NCBI GenBank assembly: GCA_011053005.1
Contig: DRHW01000019.1
Location: 124,001-188,000 of the forward strand
Length of the DNA: 64,000 nt
Source: Methylophaga sp.
GTDB lineage: Bacteria > Pseudomonadota > Gammaproteobacteria > Nitrosococcales > Methylophagaceae
Reading direction: 5' to 3'
The position numbers and the translations under genes are program-made. Position 1 is the stretch's first letter. The number at the start of each line of letters is the position of its first letter. The notes under the pieces are model-generated. The model was not told the DNA's origin. It saw only the letters and a program-made list of their open reading frames with translations, and did no database searches. This document shows, piece by piece, positions 35,188 through 44,873 of this stretch.

Positions 35188-37176
35188 TTACGACACGGCA
35201 TTCCAAGGTAATTGCCCCGGCGCAATATCCATAAACCTAAAATACTGCTCCAACTGATCAATCAAATCACGAATCACTTCTTCACGGCTACAACCATACA
35301 AGTCATAACCCAATGCGCCGCTACGAGAATACACATCGGCTTGCCAATGAATCGTTTCTTTTGAGCTCTCATTATGCACATCTGGAACAACATGCTCCGT
35401 TGCTAGTACCTGATAATAAAAATCAACAACGTCATCACGCTCAAGTTGAAAAATAACGCCATTTTCTTCCGTCGTGATATTCGCTTTCCATCCATGAATG
35501 GCCAACTCTTTTTTCACATCTTCCATCGCAGGTATTACGATCTCTTCTATGAAGTTATTGATCTTTGGTTGTTCTGGAAATTTGAATAAATTATTTAGCC
35601 GTTTACGCCAACTTCCTTGCTGATTGAATCCGCGTGTCGACGTGCCAATAACATCTAACGTTGCATCACGATGACCTTCAATCACTAATGCTCGCCACAG
35701 CCCGGCTACCGCCAGTAGCATGATGATGGCAAAGGGAAGCGCCGCTAAAATACTCATGGTTTGTAACGCACTTAAACCACCCGCTAATAACAGTGTGGCA
35801 GCAATAATACCTTCTAATGACGCCCAAAAAACACGTTGCCAAATAGGCGTTTCGTGTACACCACCCGATGCGATGGAATCGACGACTAATGATCCAGAAT
35901 CTGATGAGGTAACAAAGAAAGTGATAATTAAAAATACCGTCACAACAGATAAAAAAGTTGATGCGGGCAATAGATCATAAAATTCAAATAAAGCAACAGC
36001 ATGATTAGCTTGAACTTCCGTAATAAGCACTTGTTGACCTTCAGCCATAATCAAATGCAATGCCGTGTCGCCAAAGACTGCAAACCATAAGAATGTAAAC
36101 AAGGTAGGTACAGCAAGTACACCAAATACAAACTGACGAATGGTACGGCCACGGCTAATTTTGGCAATAAACAAACCGACGAAAGGTGACCACGAAATGG
36201 TCCAAGCAAAGATGAATAATGTCCAATTACCGATCCAATCGCTATGGGTATAAGCTTGTAAATTAAAAGTACGTGAAACAATACTGCCCAGATAAGCACC
36301 GGTGTTTTGTACAAAGGCATCAAGAATATGAATGCTTGGACCAACAAAAAACACCATGATCATTAAAAATACGGCCAACACCATATTCAAGATCGATAAA
36401 TTTTTAATCCCTTTATCCATACCAGAAACAACGGAAGCAATAGCGGCGAGCGTAATCGAGCCAATCGCGATAACTTGTACGGTGGTATTAATTGGTATGT
36501 CATTCCATAGATAATGAAGACCTGCATTAATCTGGGTGACCGATAAACCTAATGTCGTTGCCAAACCAAACAAAGTACCCAAAATCGCAAATACATCAAC
36601 GACATGACCTATCGGACCGTAAATTCTATCGCCGATAAGTGGATACAAAGCAGAACGCACCGATAACGGTAATCCATGACGAAAGGCAAAATAGGCCAAC
36701 ACTAACCCCATTACCCCGTAGATCCCCCAAATATGCAGTCCCCAATGAAAGTAGGCGATTTGCATCGCTTCACGTGCAGCATTGATTGTTTCTGCGGTTG
36801 CATTAGGCGGCTGTGAAAAATGCAGTACGGGTTCGGAAACACCGAAAAATAACAAGGCGATACCATAGCCTGCAGAAAACAGCATCGCAAACCACACGGG
36901 AAAGCTATATTCCGGTTCACCATGATCAGAACCTAGTCGTATATTGCCCCAACGACTAAAACCCACATAGGTAATGAAGATCAGAAAAATCGCGGTGGCC
37001 AACATGTAAAACCAACCAAACGTATCGGTGACCCAAGCGAGAGCATTTTTAAATACTTCATCTGCTAACTCAGGATTACTTAGCGTACCAAGAATCAATA
37101 AGAATGAAATAATCACTGCAGGTGCAAAAACGGGTAATAAAATCGTGCTCGACAAGGCGCGTTGTGGTTTGGTCAT
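35188..37176 (-). CDS. betT: BCCT-family choline/betaine transporter (BetT type)
   Basis: This 662-aa sodium- or proton-coupled transporter takes up choline or glycine betaine for osmoprotection. It has twelve membrane helices, the family signature FAWTISWSPFVGLFIAKISRG, and the substrate-box tryptophans in HWGLHIWGIYG. A long C-terminal cytoplasmic tail (about residues 510-662) of the BetT type suggests osmotic regulation. A strong AGGAG-type site lies just upstream. No bet oxidation genes are nearby, so betaine itself may be the main substrate. Confidence 0.88.
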   Translation of the reverse strand: MTKPQRALSSTILLPVFAPAVIISFLLILGTLSNPELADEVFKNALAWVTDTFGWFYMLATAIFLIFITYVGFSRWGNIRLGSDHGEPEYSFPVWFAMLFSAGYGIALLFFGVSEPVLHFSQPPNATAETINAAREAMQIAYFHWGLHIWGIYGVMGLVLAYFAFRHGLPLSVRSALYPLIGDRIYGPIGHVVDVFAILGTLFGLATTLGLSVTQINAGLHYLWNDIPINTTVQVIAIGSITLAAIASVVSGMDKGIKNLSILNMVLAVFLMIMVFFVGPSIHILDAFVQNTGAYLGSIVSRTFNLQAYTHSDWIGNWTLFIFAWTISWSPFVGLFIAKISRGRTIRQFVFGVLAVPTLFTFLWFAVFGDTALHLIMAEGQQVLITEVQANHAVALFEFYDLLPASTFLSVVTVFLIITFFVTSSDSGSLVVDSIASGGVHETPIWQRVFWASLEGIIAATLLLAGGLSALQTMSILAALPFAIIMLLAVAGLWRALVIEGHRDATLDVIGTSTRGFNQQGSWRKRLNNLFKFPEQPKINNFIEEIVIPAMEDVKKELAIHGWKANITTEENGVIFQLERDDVVDFYYQVLATEHVVPDVHNESSKETIHWQADVYSRSGALGYDLYGCSREEVIRDLIDQLEQYFRFMDIAPGQLPWNAVS

Positions 37177-37500
37177 AAGGTCTCCTCTCCTTTAACTTAG
37201 CCTGACAAACTCCAGCTCTAATAGCAACCAACGGCCATTAATGGTGACTAGTTTATCAACGGTTAATAATCAGCCAACGGATGACTGATAAGCATTGAAT
37301 AATTAGCAATAATTAGGTTTACGCTTGCGCTTGATGTAGCCGTTCTGGTCTTTTGCTTTCTTGTGATCGCGTACTCGCTTAGTATAAACTTAGCCAATGT
37401 TGGTTTTAAAATAACAGCCATACATTGCTTATTTTTGCGGTCAAAACACGTTATTTTCACTCCACCACCACTTAAACTTTACAGACCGAGGTTATTTATC
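37177..37500. other. Divergent region between betT and opgG
   Basis: This 324-bp gap contains the opgG promoter candidate at 37361-37388 and a GAGG ribosome-binding site at 37488-37491. Nothing else structured was found. Confidence 0.6.
37361..37388 (+). promoter_or_regulatory. Candidate promoter of opgGH
   Basis: TTGTGA (37361-37366) and TATAAA (37383-37388) are 16 bp apart. The predicted transcript starts near 37395 and leaves a leader of about 105 bases before the TTG start of opgG. Confidence 0.5.
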
Positions 37501-39084
37501 TTGCGTACATTCGCTTTTAATTCTTCTTTACACCCATCTTCACGCTTAAAAAACAGGTTTTTCGCAATCGCACTGACCCTACTTTTCTCTTCTGCTAACA
37601 CCTTTGCTGAATCAGCTTCATCCAGCGATACCGCCTCACAGGGAAAATCGTTCAACCAAAATACCGTTCGTGAATTAGCTCAAGCGTTAGCAAAAAAACC
37701 ATATGAAGCATTACCACAAGCGCCAAAAGGATTAACAAGTCTTGATTACTCAACGTATCGGAAAATAAATTATCGTCAAGATGCGGCCATTTGGGGACAT
37801 TCACCCGCTAAATTTTCAGTCCAATTATTTGCACCGGGATCTTTATTTAAAGAGCTAGTCGATATCAACGTCATAGAGAGTGGCAAATCCTATCCGGTCG
37901 ATGTCTCAGAATCCTCATTTCATACGCCCGATCCTGAAATTGCAAAGCTAATCGCCGAAGTCGGTAAGTACGCAGGAATGCGATTGCATTACCCGATCAA
38001 TCAGCCTGATTACAATGATGAATTTGTGGTCTTTCAAGGTGCGAGTTATTTTCGTGCCGTTTCCAAAGGACAAGTTTACGGTTTATCTTCACGCGGTCTC
38101 GCCATTAATGTCGCTAAACCGCAAGGTGAAGAATATCCAGTATTCAAACGCTTTTGGATAGAACGCCCATCAAGACATCAAAAAGCCATTGTGGTACATG
38201 CATTGCTTGATAGCGAAAGTATTACCGGTGCTTATCGATTTGGTATTTACCCCGGTTCGCCAACGCGTATCGATGTCGCCGCTGTTTTATATCCACGTGT
38301 TGACCTCGAACATGTCGGTTTAGCACCGCTCACCTCAATGTTTATGCATGGTCCTTTAGATCCGCCAGATAAACGTGATTACCGCCCAGCTGTTCATGAT
38401 TCTGAAGCGCTAGCCATTATTCAAGGTAATGGTGAGCAAATATGGCGACCTCTGGCCAACCCACATTCATTGCAAGTCAGTGGCTTTACTGATGAAAATC
38501 CAAAAGGATTCGGTTTAATTCAGCGTCATCGTAACTTTGATTATTATCAAGATCTTGAAGCCAAATATCATGCTCGTCCATCTGCATGGGTTGAGCCGCT
38601 TAATGATTGGGGTAAAGGTCAGGTAGAGCTTGTCGAAATTCCATCAGGTTCTGAGGCTAACGATAATATCGTCGCCTATTGGCAACCAGAGGGCGGCCTT
38701 AAAAAAGACCAGCCTTATTCGTTTTCTTATCAATTAACGTGGCCTGATGACCTTAAATCTGATGACGAACAATCACGTATTGTTCGTAGTGCAGGCGGTC
38801 AAAAAATATTTGATGAGCATAACAACAGCGAAGTCATTATCGACTATAGCAATCTTAGCGCCGAACAAATCAAAGATATTAACGTTAATGCAAGCATCAA
38901 TAAAGGCAAGATCATTGAAGCCCATCTTGAAGCTAACCCAGGCACAAAAGGCGCACGAGTATTTGTTACTTTTGATCCTGAAAGCGCCGACGTAGCTGAA
39001 CTACGCATTCAATTAACGCGTGATGAAAAGCCCGTTGCCGCTACTTGGCTTTACCGTTGGGTAAGCGAAGACTGGGCACAATAG
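37501..39084 (+). CDS. opgG: Periplasmic glucan biosynthesis protein OpgG
   Basis: OpgG is a periplasmic protein that makes or shapes osmoregulated periplasmic glucans with OpgH. I start it at TTG 37501, which gives a good signal peptide (RLKNRFFAIALTLLFSSANTFA) and a length of 527 aa (E. coli 511). A GAGG site lies 9 bp upstream. An in-frame GTG at 37363 overlaps the candidate promoter and is unlikely. The mature part shows DYSTYRKINYRQDAAIW, SSFHTPDPEIAKLI, and FGIYPGSPTRIDVAAVL. opgH follows after 24 bp. Confidence 0.93.
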   Translation: MRTFAFNSSLHPSSRLKNRFFAIALTLLFSSANTFAESASSSDTASQGKSFNQNTVRELAQALAKKPYEALPQAPKGLTSLDYSTYRKINYRQDAAIWGHSPAKFSVQLFAPGSLFKELVDINVIESGKSYPVDVSESSFHTPDPEIAKLIAEVGKYAGMRLHYPINQPDYNDEFVVFQGASYFRAVSKGQVYGLSSRGLAINVAKPQGEEYPVFKRFWIERPSRHQKAIVVHALLDSESITGAYRFGIYPGSPTRIDVAAVLYPRVDLEHVGLAPLTSMFMHGPLDPPDKRDYRPAVHDSEALAIIQGNGEQIWRPLANPHSLQVSGFTDENPKGFGLIQRHRNFDYYQDLEAKYHARPSAWVEPLNDWGKGQVELVEIPSGSEANDNIVAYWQPEGGLKKDQPYSFSYQLTWPDDLKSDDEQSRIVRSAGGQKIFDEHNNSEVIIDYSNLSAEQIKDINVNASINKGKIIEAHLEANPGTKGARVFVTFDPESADVAELRIQLTRDEKPVAATWLYRWVSEDWAQ

Positions 39085-39108
39085 TCGCTCTAAATTTAAA
39101 GACAAAAT

Positions 39109-41226
39109 ATGACAGAAAATAAAGTTTTTCCTAACGATAAGGCCTTGCCAAAAGAATCGCCGTTATCGATGCCACGCCACAAAGTAAATGAACCTCGTAT
39201 TCCACTACGTAAAAAACAAAGTAGATGGCTCTTTTCGATTCATATTTTACTATCACGTTTATTGATAATTGCCATTACCTTAGGCTTATCAATCTACGGC
39301 GTAACAGAAATGTACGGGGTATTGAGTACCAATACAGTCACTAATCTACAGTGGGTTTTCTTGGTGCTGTTCAGCATTAATTTCTTCTGGATTTCCTTTG
39401 CCTTTTCTCAAGCTATACTCGGCTTTTTGATGTGTTTAAAACCACGGTTTCTCAAGCATAAAGAAACAGATGTCGGCTTTACCACCGCGATTTTATTGCC
39501 TATTTATAATGAAGAACCTTATCGCATCAAAGCAGCACTTGAAGCGATGCGAGATGATTTGCTAGACAAAGCGCCCGGCAAATATGCCTTTTTTATTCTG
39601 AGTGATACTAACCGTGCTGATGCCTGGGTAAGAGAAGAAGAAGCTTTTTTTGAACTGACCAATGATGCTAAAACTGATTGCCCGATTTATTATCGACGTC
39701 GTCAGAATAATGAAGAACGCAAAGCCGGCAATATTGCTGATTGGGTGCAACGCTGGGGTGGTGCTTATGAGGCCATGATTGTGCTTGATGCTGACAGCGT
39801 TATGAGTGCTGATTGTTTTATTACCTTGTCTCGTAGATTGGCTGCCGCACCTGGTGTAGGTTTAATCCAAACATTACCAACGATCGTTCGTGCTGAAACC
39901 TTATATGGTCGTTTACAACAATTTGCTAATCATTGTTTCGGACCGATCTATGCCGAAGGTTTATCCGCTTGGCATGGCGTATCTTCAAATTTTTGGGGAC
40001 ATAACGCCATTATTCGTACGAAGGCTTTTGCAGAATCATCTTGCCTGCCGATTTTAGCCGGTAAACCACCTTTTGGTGGCAATGTACTAAGTCATGACTT
40101 TATTGAAGCCGCTTTACTTCGTCGTGCTGGTTGGGGGGTGCGTTTTGATACCGATATTGATGCCTCTTTTGAAGAAGCACCACCGTCATTAATCGATGTG
40201 TTAATTCGCGATCGCAGATGGTGCCAAGGCAATCTACAACATACGCCGTTTATGTTTGCCCGAGGCTTTGTATTTCCGACCCGTTTACATATTTTTTCCG
40301 GATTGATGTCGTATTTGAGTGCGGTCTTTTGGTTGTCTTTAATTGTTGTCGGTCTAGCCATTGCGATTCAGGCCTATGTGGTACGCCCTGAATACTTTTC
40401 TGATCTCTCTCTATTCCCTATCTGGCCAGTATTTGATGCCGAACGTGCATTGAGCTTATTTTATGTTTCGATGGCTTTGATCGCTGCGCCTAAAGTATTT
40501 GGCTGGTTTGCTGCGATGATTAATATTCCTCGCTGTCTTCGTTTCGGTGGTCCCATTCTGTTGACGTTAAGTACGTTATTAGAAGCGGTGATGTCAGCGT
40601 TATATGCACCGATTTTGATGGTGTCACAGTTTGGCGTCGTGCTGGCTATATTACGCGGGAAAGACAGCGGCTGGATGCCACAATCACGTGATGATGGTGC
40701 GTTAAAATGGGCCGTTGTAGCCAGAACTCATTATGGTCATACTTTATTCGGCTTTATTGTCGCAGGCATTGCAATATTGCTGAGCAAAGAATTATTTTTC
40801 TGGTTACTGCCTGTTACCGCTGGGCTGATGTTATCGATTCCATTATCGTGGCTCAGTGGCGGTATTCGAAGAATGCGTCTCGTGCGAATGTTGGGCTTAT
40901 TACGTGCGCCACAAGAAAAACGTGCAGTACCGATTTTGGCTGAGTTAGAACAGAATATGCAAAGTTTGCCTGAACGCAGCGAAACATCACCCTTATTCAG
41001 ACTGCTTGCGAATCCAACATTATATAAATGGCATTTGGCTCAACTAGTTCCATCACCAATAACACCCAATGCCGCGGTGGTATTCCACGCACCGACCGTT
41101 ACCGCACAATGGAAAGTGAACAATGCACACAGTATGGAGCATTTGGAAGGCATGTTAGAAGGTAACGAAACGATGGCGTTATTAAACTGCCCAAGCTGCA
41201 TCGAACAATTAAAAAGTCTTACCTAG
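39109..41226 (+). CDS. opgH: Glucans biosynthesis glucosyltransferase OpgH
   Basis: OpgH is an inner-membrane GT2-family enzyme that polymerises glucose from UDP-glucose for osmoregulated periplasmic glucans. The 705-aa protein (E. coli 847, which has longer ends) shows TAILLPIYNEEPYRI, the DxD in VLDADSVMSAD, SHDFIEAALLRRAGW, and the RDRRWCQGNLQH motif. There are membrane helices before and after the catalytic domain. A 13-bp perfect hairpin after the stop ends the opgGH transcript. Confidence 0.94.
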   Translation: MTENKVFPNDKALPKESPLSMPRHKVNEPRIPLRKKQSRWLFSIHILLSRLLIIAITLGLSIYGVTEMYGVLSTNTVTNLQWVFLVLFSINFFWISFAFSQAILGFLMCLKPRFLKHKETDVGFTTAILLPIYNEEPYRIKAALEAMRDDLLDKAPGKYAFFILSDTNRADAWVREEEAFFELTNDAKTDCPIYYRRRQNNEERKAGNIADWVQRWGGAYEAMIVLDADSVMSADCFITLSRRLAAAPGVGLIQTLPTIVRAETLYGRLQQFANHCFGPIYAEGLSAWHGVSSNFWGHNAIIRTKAFAESSCLPILAGKPPFGGNVLSHDFIEAALLRRAGWGVRFDTDIDASFEEAPPSLIDVLIRDRRWCQGNLQHTPFMFARGFVFPTRLHIFSGLMSYLSAVFWLSLIVVGLAIAIQAYVVRPEYFSDLSLFPIWPVFDAERALSLFYVSMALIAAPKVFGWFAAMINIPRCLRFGGPILLTLSTLLEAVMSALYAPILMVSQFGVVLAILRGKDSGWMPQSRDDGALKWAVVARTHYGHTLFGFIVAGIAILLSKELFFWLLPVTAGLMLSIPLSWLSGGIRRMRLVRMLGLLRAPQEKRAVPILAELEQNMQSLPERSETSPLFRLLANPTLYKWHLAQLVPSPITPNAAVVFHAPTVTAQWKVNNAHSMEHLEGMLEGNETMALLNCPSCIEQLKSLT

Positions 41227-41237
41227 TTATTCATTTT

Positions 41238-41280
41238 AAGAAGATTATGGCTTCCCATCGAATCCATAATCTTCTTATTT
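41238..41280 (+). terminator. Terminator after opgH
   Basis: AAGAAGATTATGG (41238-41250) pairs perfectly with CCATAATCTTCTT (41264-41276) around a 13-base loop. ATTT follows. It lies between the convergent opgH and cytochrome b561 genes. Confidence 0.8.
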
Positions 41281-41354
41281 ATCAGACTAAAGCTTGAGGC
41301 GATGAGATGTTTTCAGACTTCGGCTTGCTGTCAGTGAACAGTTATAAATAGTCA

Positions 41355-42092
41355 TTATTCTGTATCAATAGGTTTTTCAGCAAACACTTTTTTACCACTA
41401 AACATTGCTGAAACCAAACCATTTCTCTCACGTAATTCACTGACAATAACGCCCAATAAATGTAAGAAAATGGCTGCTAACAAGACATAAAATACATAAT
41501 AATGGGTTACTGCAAATGGTTTTCGCATATCACGCATTTCTTTATAAGCAATCTCATCCACACCATCTTTTGAATAAGGCTTAATAAATTCAGATGCGGT
41601 TGCACCAATCGCAATAGATTCTTTAATTGTGTTACCAAATGGCGGCATATAAACGTCTGTGCCAGCCAACACAAGTCCCGTAATCGCTTGTATCGACATA
41701 ATCAAAAACAAAAAACCGACCATCAATCGGGCAATCGGCGTGTGACCTAAAAAGCCTACTGGTTTACCATTTTTTGCCCCATGTCTCATCGCCGCCCATT
41801 GAGCACGATGCTCTGCATTAAACGGTATGATTGATTTCCAACGTGAATACCGATTACCAATAAACCCCCAGATAATGCGCCATGTTAAATTAATCGCAAA
41901 CACATAACCAAAATAAACATGTACGGTTTTTAATAGGATTTTGCCATCATTAGTCACGCCTAGTGCTTTGCTATTCAAAATCGCCACGCCAATCGCAATT
42001 AACGATAACACGCAGATCACATTCAACCAGTGAAAGATGCGTACGGTTCTATCCCAAACCGGATAGGTCGAAAGTTGAGTTTGTTGCGTCAT
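41355..42092 (-). CDS. Cytochrome b561-family membrane protein
   Basis: This 245-aa protein has four or five membrane helices and the conserved His residues of di-heme cytochrome b561 (VRIFHWLNVI, LLKTVHVYFGY, PFAVTHYYVFY and FLHLLGVI). It belongs to the NiFe-hydrogenase cytochrome b-like branch and may pass electrons between the quinone pool and a periplasmic partner. No hydrogenase or dehydrogenase gene is nearby, so the partner is unknown. A strong AAGGAG site precedes the ATG. Confidence 0.88.
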   Translation of the reverse strand: MTQQTQLSTYPVWDRTVRIFHWLNVICVLSLIAIGVAILNSKALGVTNDGKILLKTVHVYFGYVFAINLTWRIIWGFIGNRYSRWKSIIPFNAEHRAQWAAMRHGAKNGKPVGFLGHTPIARLMVGFLFLIMSIQAITGLVLAGTDVYMPPFGNTIKESIAIGATASEFIKPYSKDGVDEIAYKEMRDMRKPFAVTHYYVFYVLLAAIFLHLLGVIVSELRERNGLVSAMFSGKKVFAEKPIDTE

Positions 42093-42158
42093 ATTTCTTA
42101 CTCCTTAAAGATGTATAGACACCCGTTATAAAGCATCTAACTTAAACTAAGCTTAATC

Positions 42159-42992
42159 TTATACCGCTATCGGTGCCGAAATATGTGCTTGCGGTTGATA
42201 ATCAACAATCTCAAAATCATCAAACTGATAATCAAAAATGGATGCAGGTTTACGTTTAATCAACAGTTTTGGTAATTGACTCGGCGTACGCGTCACTTGC
42301 TCGGCGACTTGCTCAAAATGATTAGTATAAATATGTGCATCGCCAATGCTAATGATGATTTCACCGACAGCCAAATCACATTGTTGGGCTAACATATGCG
42401 TTAAAAAAGCGAGTGATGCCGTGTTGTAAGGATTACCCAAAAACAAATCATTGGATCTAATGTACAAAGAAGCGCTGAGCTTGCCGTCAGCGACATAAAA
42501 TTGATACAACAAATGGCAAGGTGGCAAAGCCATTAAGCCAGCAGCTGCGTTTTCCCAAGGCTTTTTGCTTTCATCAGGCAATAAAGCAACATTCCAACCA
42601 CTGATAATATGACGGCGACTATTCGGGTTATTTTTTAAACCCTCAACAAGCGCAGTGACTTGATCAAAAACCTGTCCATCTTCCCCTTTCCAGTTACGCC
42701 ATTGCGCACCATAAACGGGTCCTAATTCCCCTTCAGGTGTTGCCCAATCATTCCAGATTGATACGCCATTATCTTGAAGATATTTGATGTTGGTATCGCC
42801 ACTTAAAAACCACAGCAATTCGTGCAAAATACTTTTGATATGGAGTTTTTTGGTGGTGAGTAGCGGAAAACCTTCAGCTAGGTCGTAACGGACTTGTCGT
42901 CCAAATACTGAGCGTGTGCCCGTTCCGGTACGGTCGCCTTTATCAGCGCCATTTGCCATCACATCTTGTAGCAATGCTAAATACTGTTTCAT
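42159..42992 (-). CDS. thyA: Thymidylate synthase
   Basis: ThyA makes dTMP from dUMP with methylene-tetrahydrofolate. The 277-aa protein (E. coli 264) shows [22 protein letters not shown], the active-site Cys in [30 protein letters not shown], and the C-terminal end SAPIAV. An AAAGG site precedes the ATG. Extra residues fall near [10 protein letters not shown]. It shows that tetrahydrofolate metabolism runs alongside the H4MPT route. Confidence 0.97.
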   Translation of the reverse strand: MKQYLALLQDVMANGADKGDRTGTGTRSVFGRQVRYDLAEGFPLLTTKKLHIKSILHELLWFLSGDTNIKYLQDNGVSIWNDWATPEGELGPVYGAQWRNWKGEDGQVFDQVTALVEGLKNNPNSRRHIISGWNVALLPDESKKPWENAAAGLMALPPCHLLYQFYVADGKLSASLYIRSNDLFLGNPYNTASLAFLTHMLAQQCDLAVGEIIISIGDAHIYTNHFEQVAEQVTRTPSQLPKLLIKRKPASIFDYQFDDFEIVDYQPQAHISAPIAV

Positions 42993-43039
42993 GTTAAACC
43001 TTTGAAATTAAAACGGTGAATAGCCGCTACTTTAATACA

Positions 43040-43966
43040 TCAAGGCGATAATGAGTATTTTTGCATTCGATACAATAAGGTATCACGGCTTATCCCTAGT
43101 AACCTTGCTGCTCGTGAACGATTACCTGCGGCCAGTTCCAAAGCCTGCTCAATCAAGTCTAACTCTACGCGTGCTAAATCAATTCCAGTTGGCGGCAACG
43201 TAAATACATGATGACTAGCGGTGACTTCTGGCAACATTTCTGGCGGCAAATCTTCTTCCACCAGCACTTTTCCCGGATAGAGTAACGCCATGCGTTGGCA
43301 GAAGTTTTTTAACTCGCGAACATTACCGGGCCAAGCATACGTCAGCAGACAATGTTCAATGGTTTTTGAATAACGCACGACCGCATTATCACCAGAAAAT
43401 TCGCGGGTATAATGGCGTAATAACAAGGTAATATCATCACGACACTCTCTTAATACTGGCATTTCAATCGGCACCACTTGCAGGCGATAAAATAGATCTG
43501 CTCTAAAGCGACCTGCGGTCACTTCTTGTTGTAAATTTGCGCTTGTCGCCGCCACAATCCGTACATCAGCAAGGTGCAATTTATGGCTTCCTTGCAACTG
43601 ACACTCGCCTGCTTCCAAAAACCGCAAAACTTTCGCTTGAACCGATAAAGGTAACGCATCGACTTCATCAAAAAATATGGTGCTACCTTCTGCGGCCAAT
43701 AAACGACCACGATGCTCTATTTCGCCCAGTGCATTAGCACGACCAAATAAATCTATTTCTATACCATCGCTCGGTAACGCTGCACAATTAATAACAACTA
43801 ATGGTTTATCTCGTCGTCGGCTTTCAGAATGCAAGGCTTGGGCAAGCAGCTCTTTACCAGTGCCCGTTTCACCATAAATTAAAACGCTGGCTTCACTGGC
43901 CGCAATCATCGGGATAGTGCGTAGTAAATGGGTAATTTGTGGCGATTGACCTAAGATTTTTTTCAT
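43040..43966 (-). CDS. AAA+ bacterial enhancer-binding-like regulator without GAFTGA loop
   Basis: This compact 308-aa protein is made only of an AAA+ domain and a C-terminal Fis-type DNA-binding helix-turn-helix (NRSRAARLLGISRDTLLYRM). Walker A is YGETGTGKELLA, Walker B is STIFFDEVDALP, and the arginine finger region is FRADLFYRL. Compared with sigma-54 activators, the segment after DLFG reads RANALGEIEHRGR: the GAFTGA loop that contacts sigma-54 is lost and three residues are missing. There is no N-terminal sensor domain. It lies 14 bp after the His-tailed membrane protein gene. It may act as a repressor, with sigma-70, or as a partner of another activator. Confidence 0.85.
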   Translation of the reverse strand: MKKILGQSPQITHLLRTIPMIAASEASVLIYGETGTGKELLAQALHSESRRRDKPLVVINCAALPSDGIEIDLFGRANALGEIEHRGRLLAAEGSTIFFDEVDALPLSVQAKVLRFLEAGECQLQGSHKLHLADVRIVAATSANLQQEVTAGRFRADLFYRLQVVPIEMPVLRECRDDITLLLRHYTREFSGDNAVVRYSKTIEHCLLTYAWPGNVRELKNFCQRMALLYPGKVLVEEDLPPEMLPEVTASHHVFTLPPTGIDLARVELDLIEQALELAAGNRSRAARLLGISRDTLLYRMQKYSLSP

Positions 43967-43980
43967 ATCTATGTCCGCCC

Positions 43981-44718
43981 TTACATTGAATGATGTTGAT
44001 GGCTACTGTGATCGGTTTGTTCGCCGTTGTCAGCACCATGATCCATAGTCATTGGCCAAAATGTCGTTGCCAATGCCATCGCGATAATCAATACGCCTGC
44101 CACTTGCCTTAAATGTTTGACTCTTGCCATCGCCGATAATATGCCAGTGAATAAACCGGCTCCCATTACCGCAGGCAAAGTACCTGCACCAAACGCTAAC
44201 ATCACTAACGATGCTTTGACAGGGTCGCCCGCTGTTGCAGCAACCGCTAATGCTGAATACACCAAACCACAGGGTAACCAGCCCCAAATAACGCCTAAAA
44301 ACAAGGCTTGCGAACGTGTCCTTACGGGTAATAATTTTTGTCCTATCGGTTGTAACCAACGCCAAATAGGTGCACCCATTCTTTCCATTCGAGCAAACTT
44401 AGGAAACCAACCCGCCAAATATAAGCCCATCGCAATCATCACCACCAACGAGAGGTATTGCAATACTTGATGGCCATTAATATTAACTAACGGTGAACTT
44501 AATAAGCCAACAATCGCCCCTGCCGAGCCATAACTAAATAATCGACCCAGATTATAGTTAAGGACATAAGGAAACATTTTAGACTGATTTTCACGTATTT
44601 CCTTAGGCAAACTTAAGGTCAAGGCACCAATCACCGAACCACACATGGCAATACAATGTACCGTGCTAAATAAGCCTAATAAAAAAGCAGCAATATATGA
44701 GCTGGTTATCGCTTCCAT
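43981..44718 (-). CDS. UreH/TauE-like (sulfite-exporter TauE/SafE family) membrane protein with His-rich tail
   Basis: The 245-aa inner-membrane protein has about six helices, a HCIAMCG motif in the first helix and a WLPCGLVY motif later. These conserved cysteines are typical of the DsbD-like/UreH-type heavy-metal family often found beside copper or cytochrome oxidase genes. The C-terminal tail DHSSHQHHSM is His- and Met-rich, like copper-binding tails. I start at ATG 44718 with an AAGG site upstream. It is divergent from the OprC-like receptor. A role in copper transport is inferred. Confidence 0.78.
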   Translation of the reverse strand: MEAITSSYIAAFLLGLFSTVHCIAMCGSVIGALTLSLPKEIRENQSKMFPYVLNYNLGRLFSYGSAGAIVGLLSSPLVNINGHQVLQYLSLVVMIAMGLYLAGWFPKFARMERMGAPIWRWLQPIGQKLLPVRTRSQALFLGVIWGWLPCGLVYSALAVAATAGDPVKASLVMLAFGAGTLPAVMGAGLFTGILSAMARVKHLRQVAGVLIIAMALATTFWPMTMDHGADNGEQTDHSSHQHHSM

Positions 44719-44873
44719 CAATTAAAACCTTCATCAAATAATAAAACTAGAGCAGATTAACATGTCATAAATAAACAATATTGCGTTATTTCACACAGTG
44801 ATTCTTGATAAAACACATTTGTTAAGTTTAAGTGGTCAGTAAAATAGTAGGGTTATTTTATGGAACTAAAATC

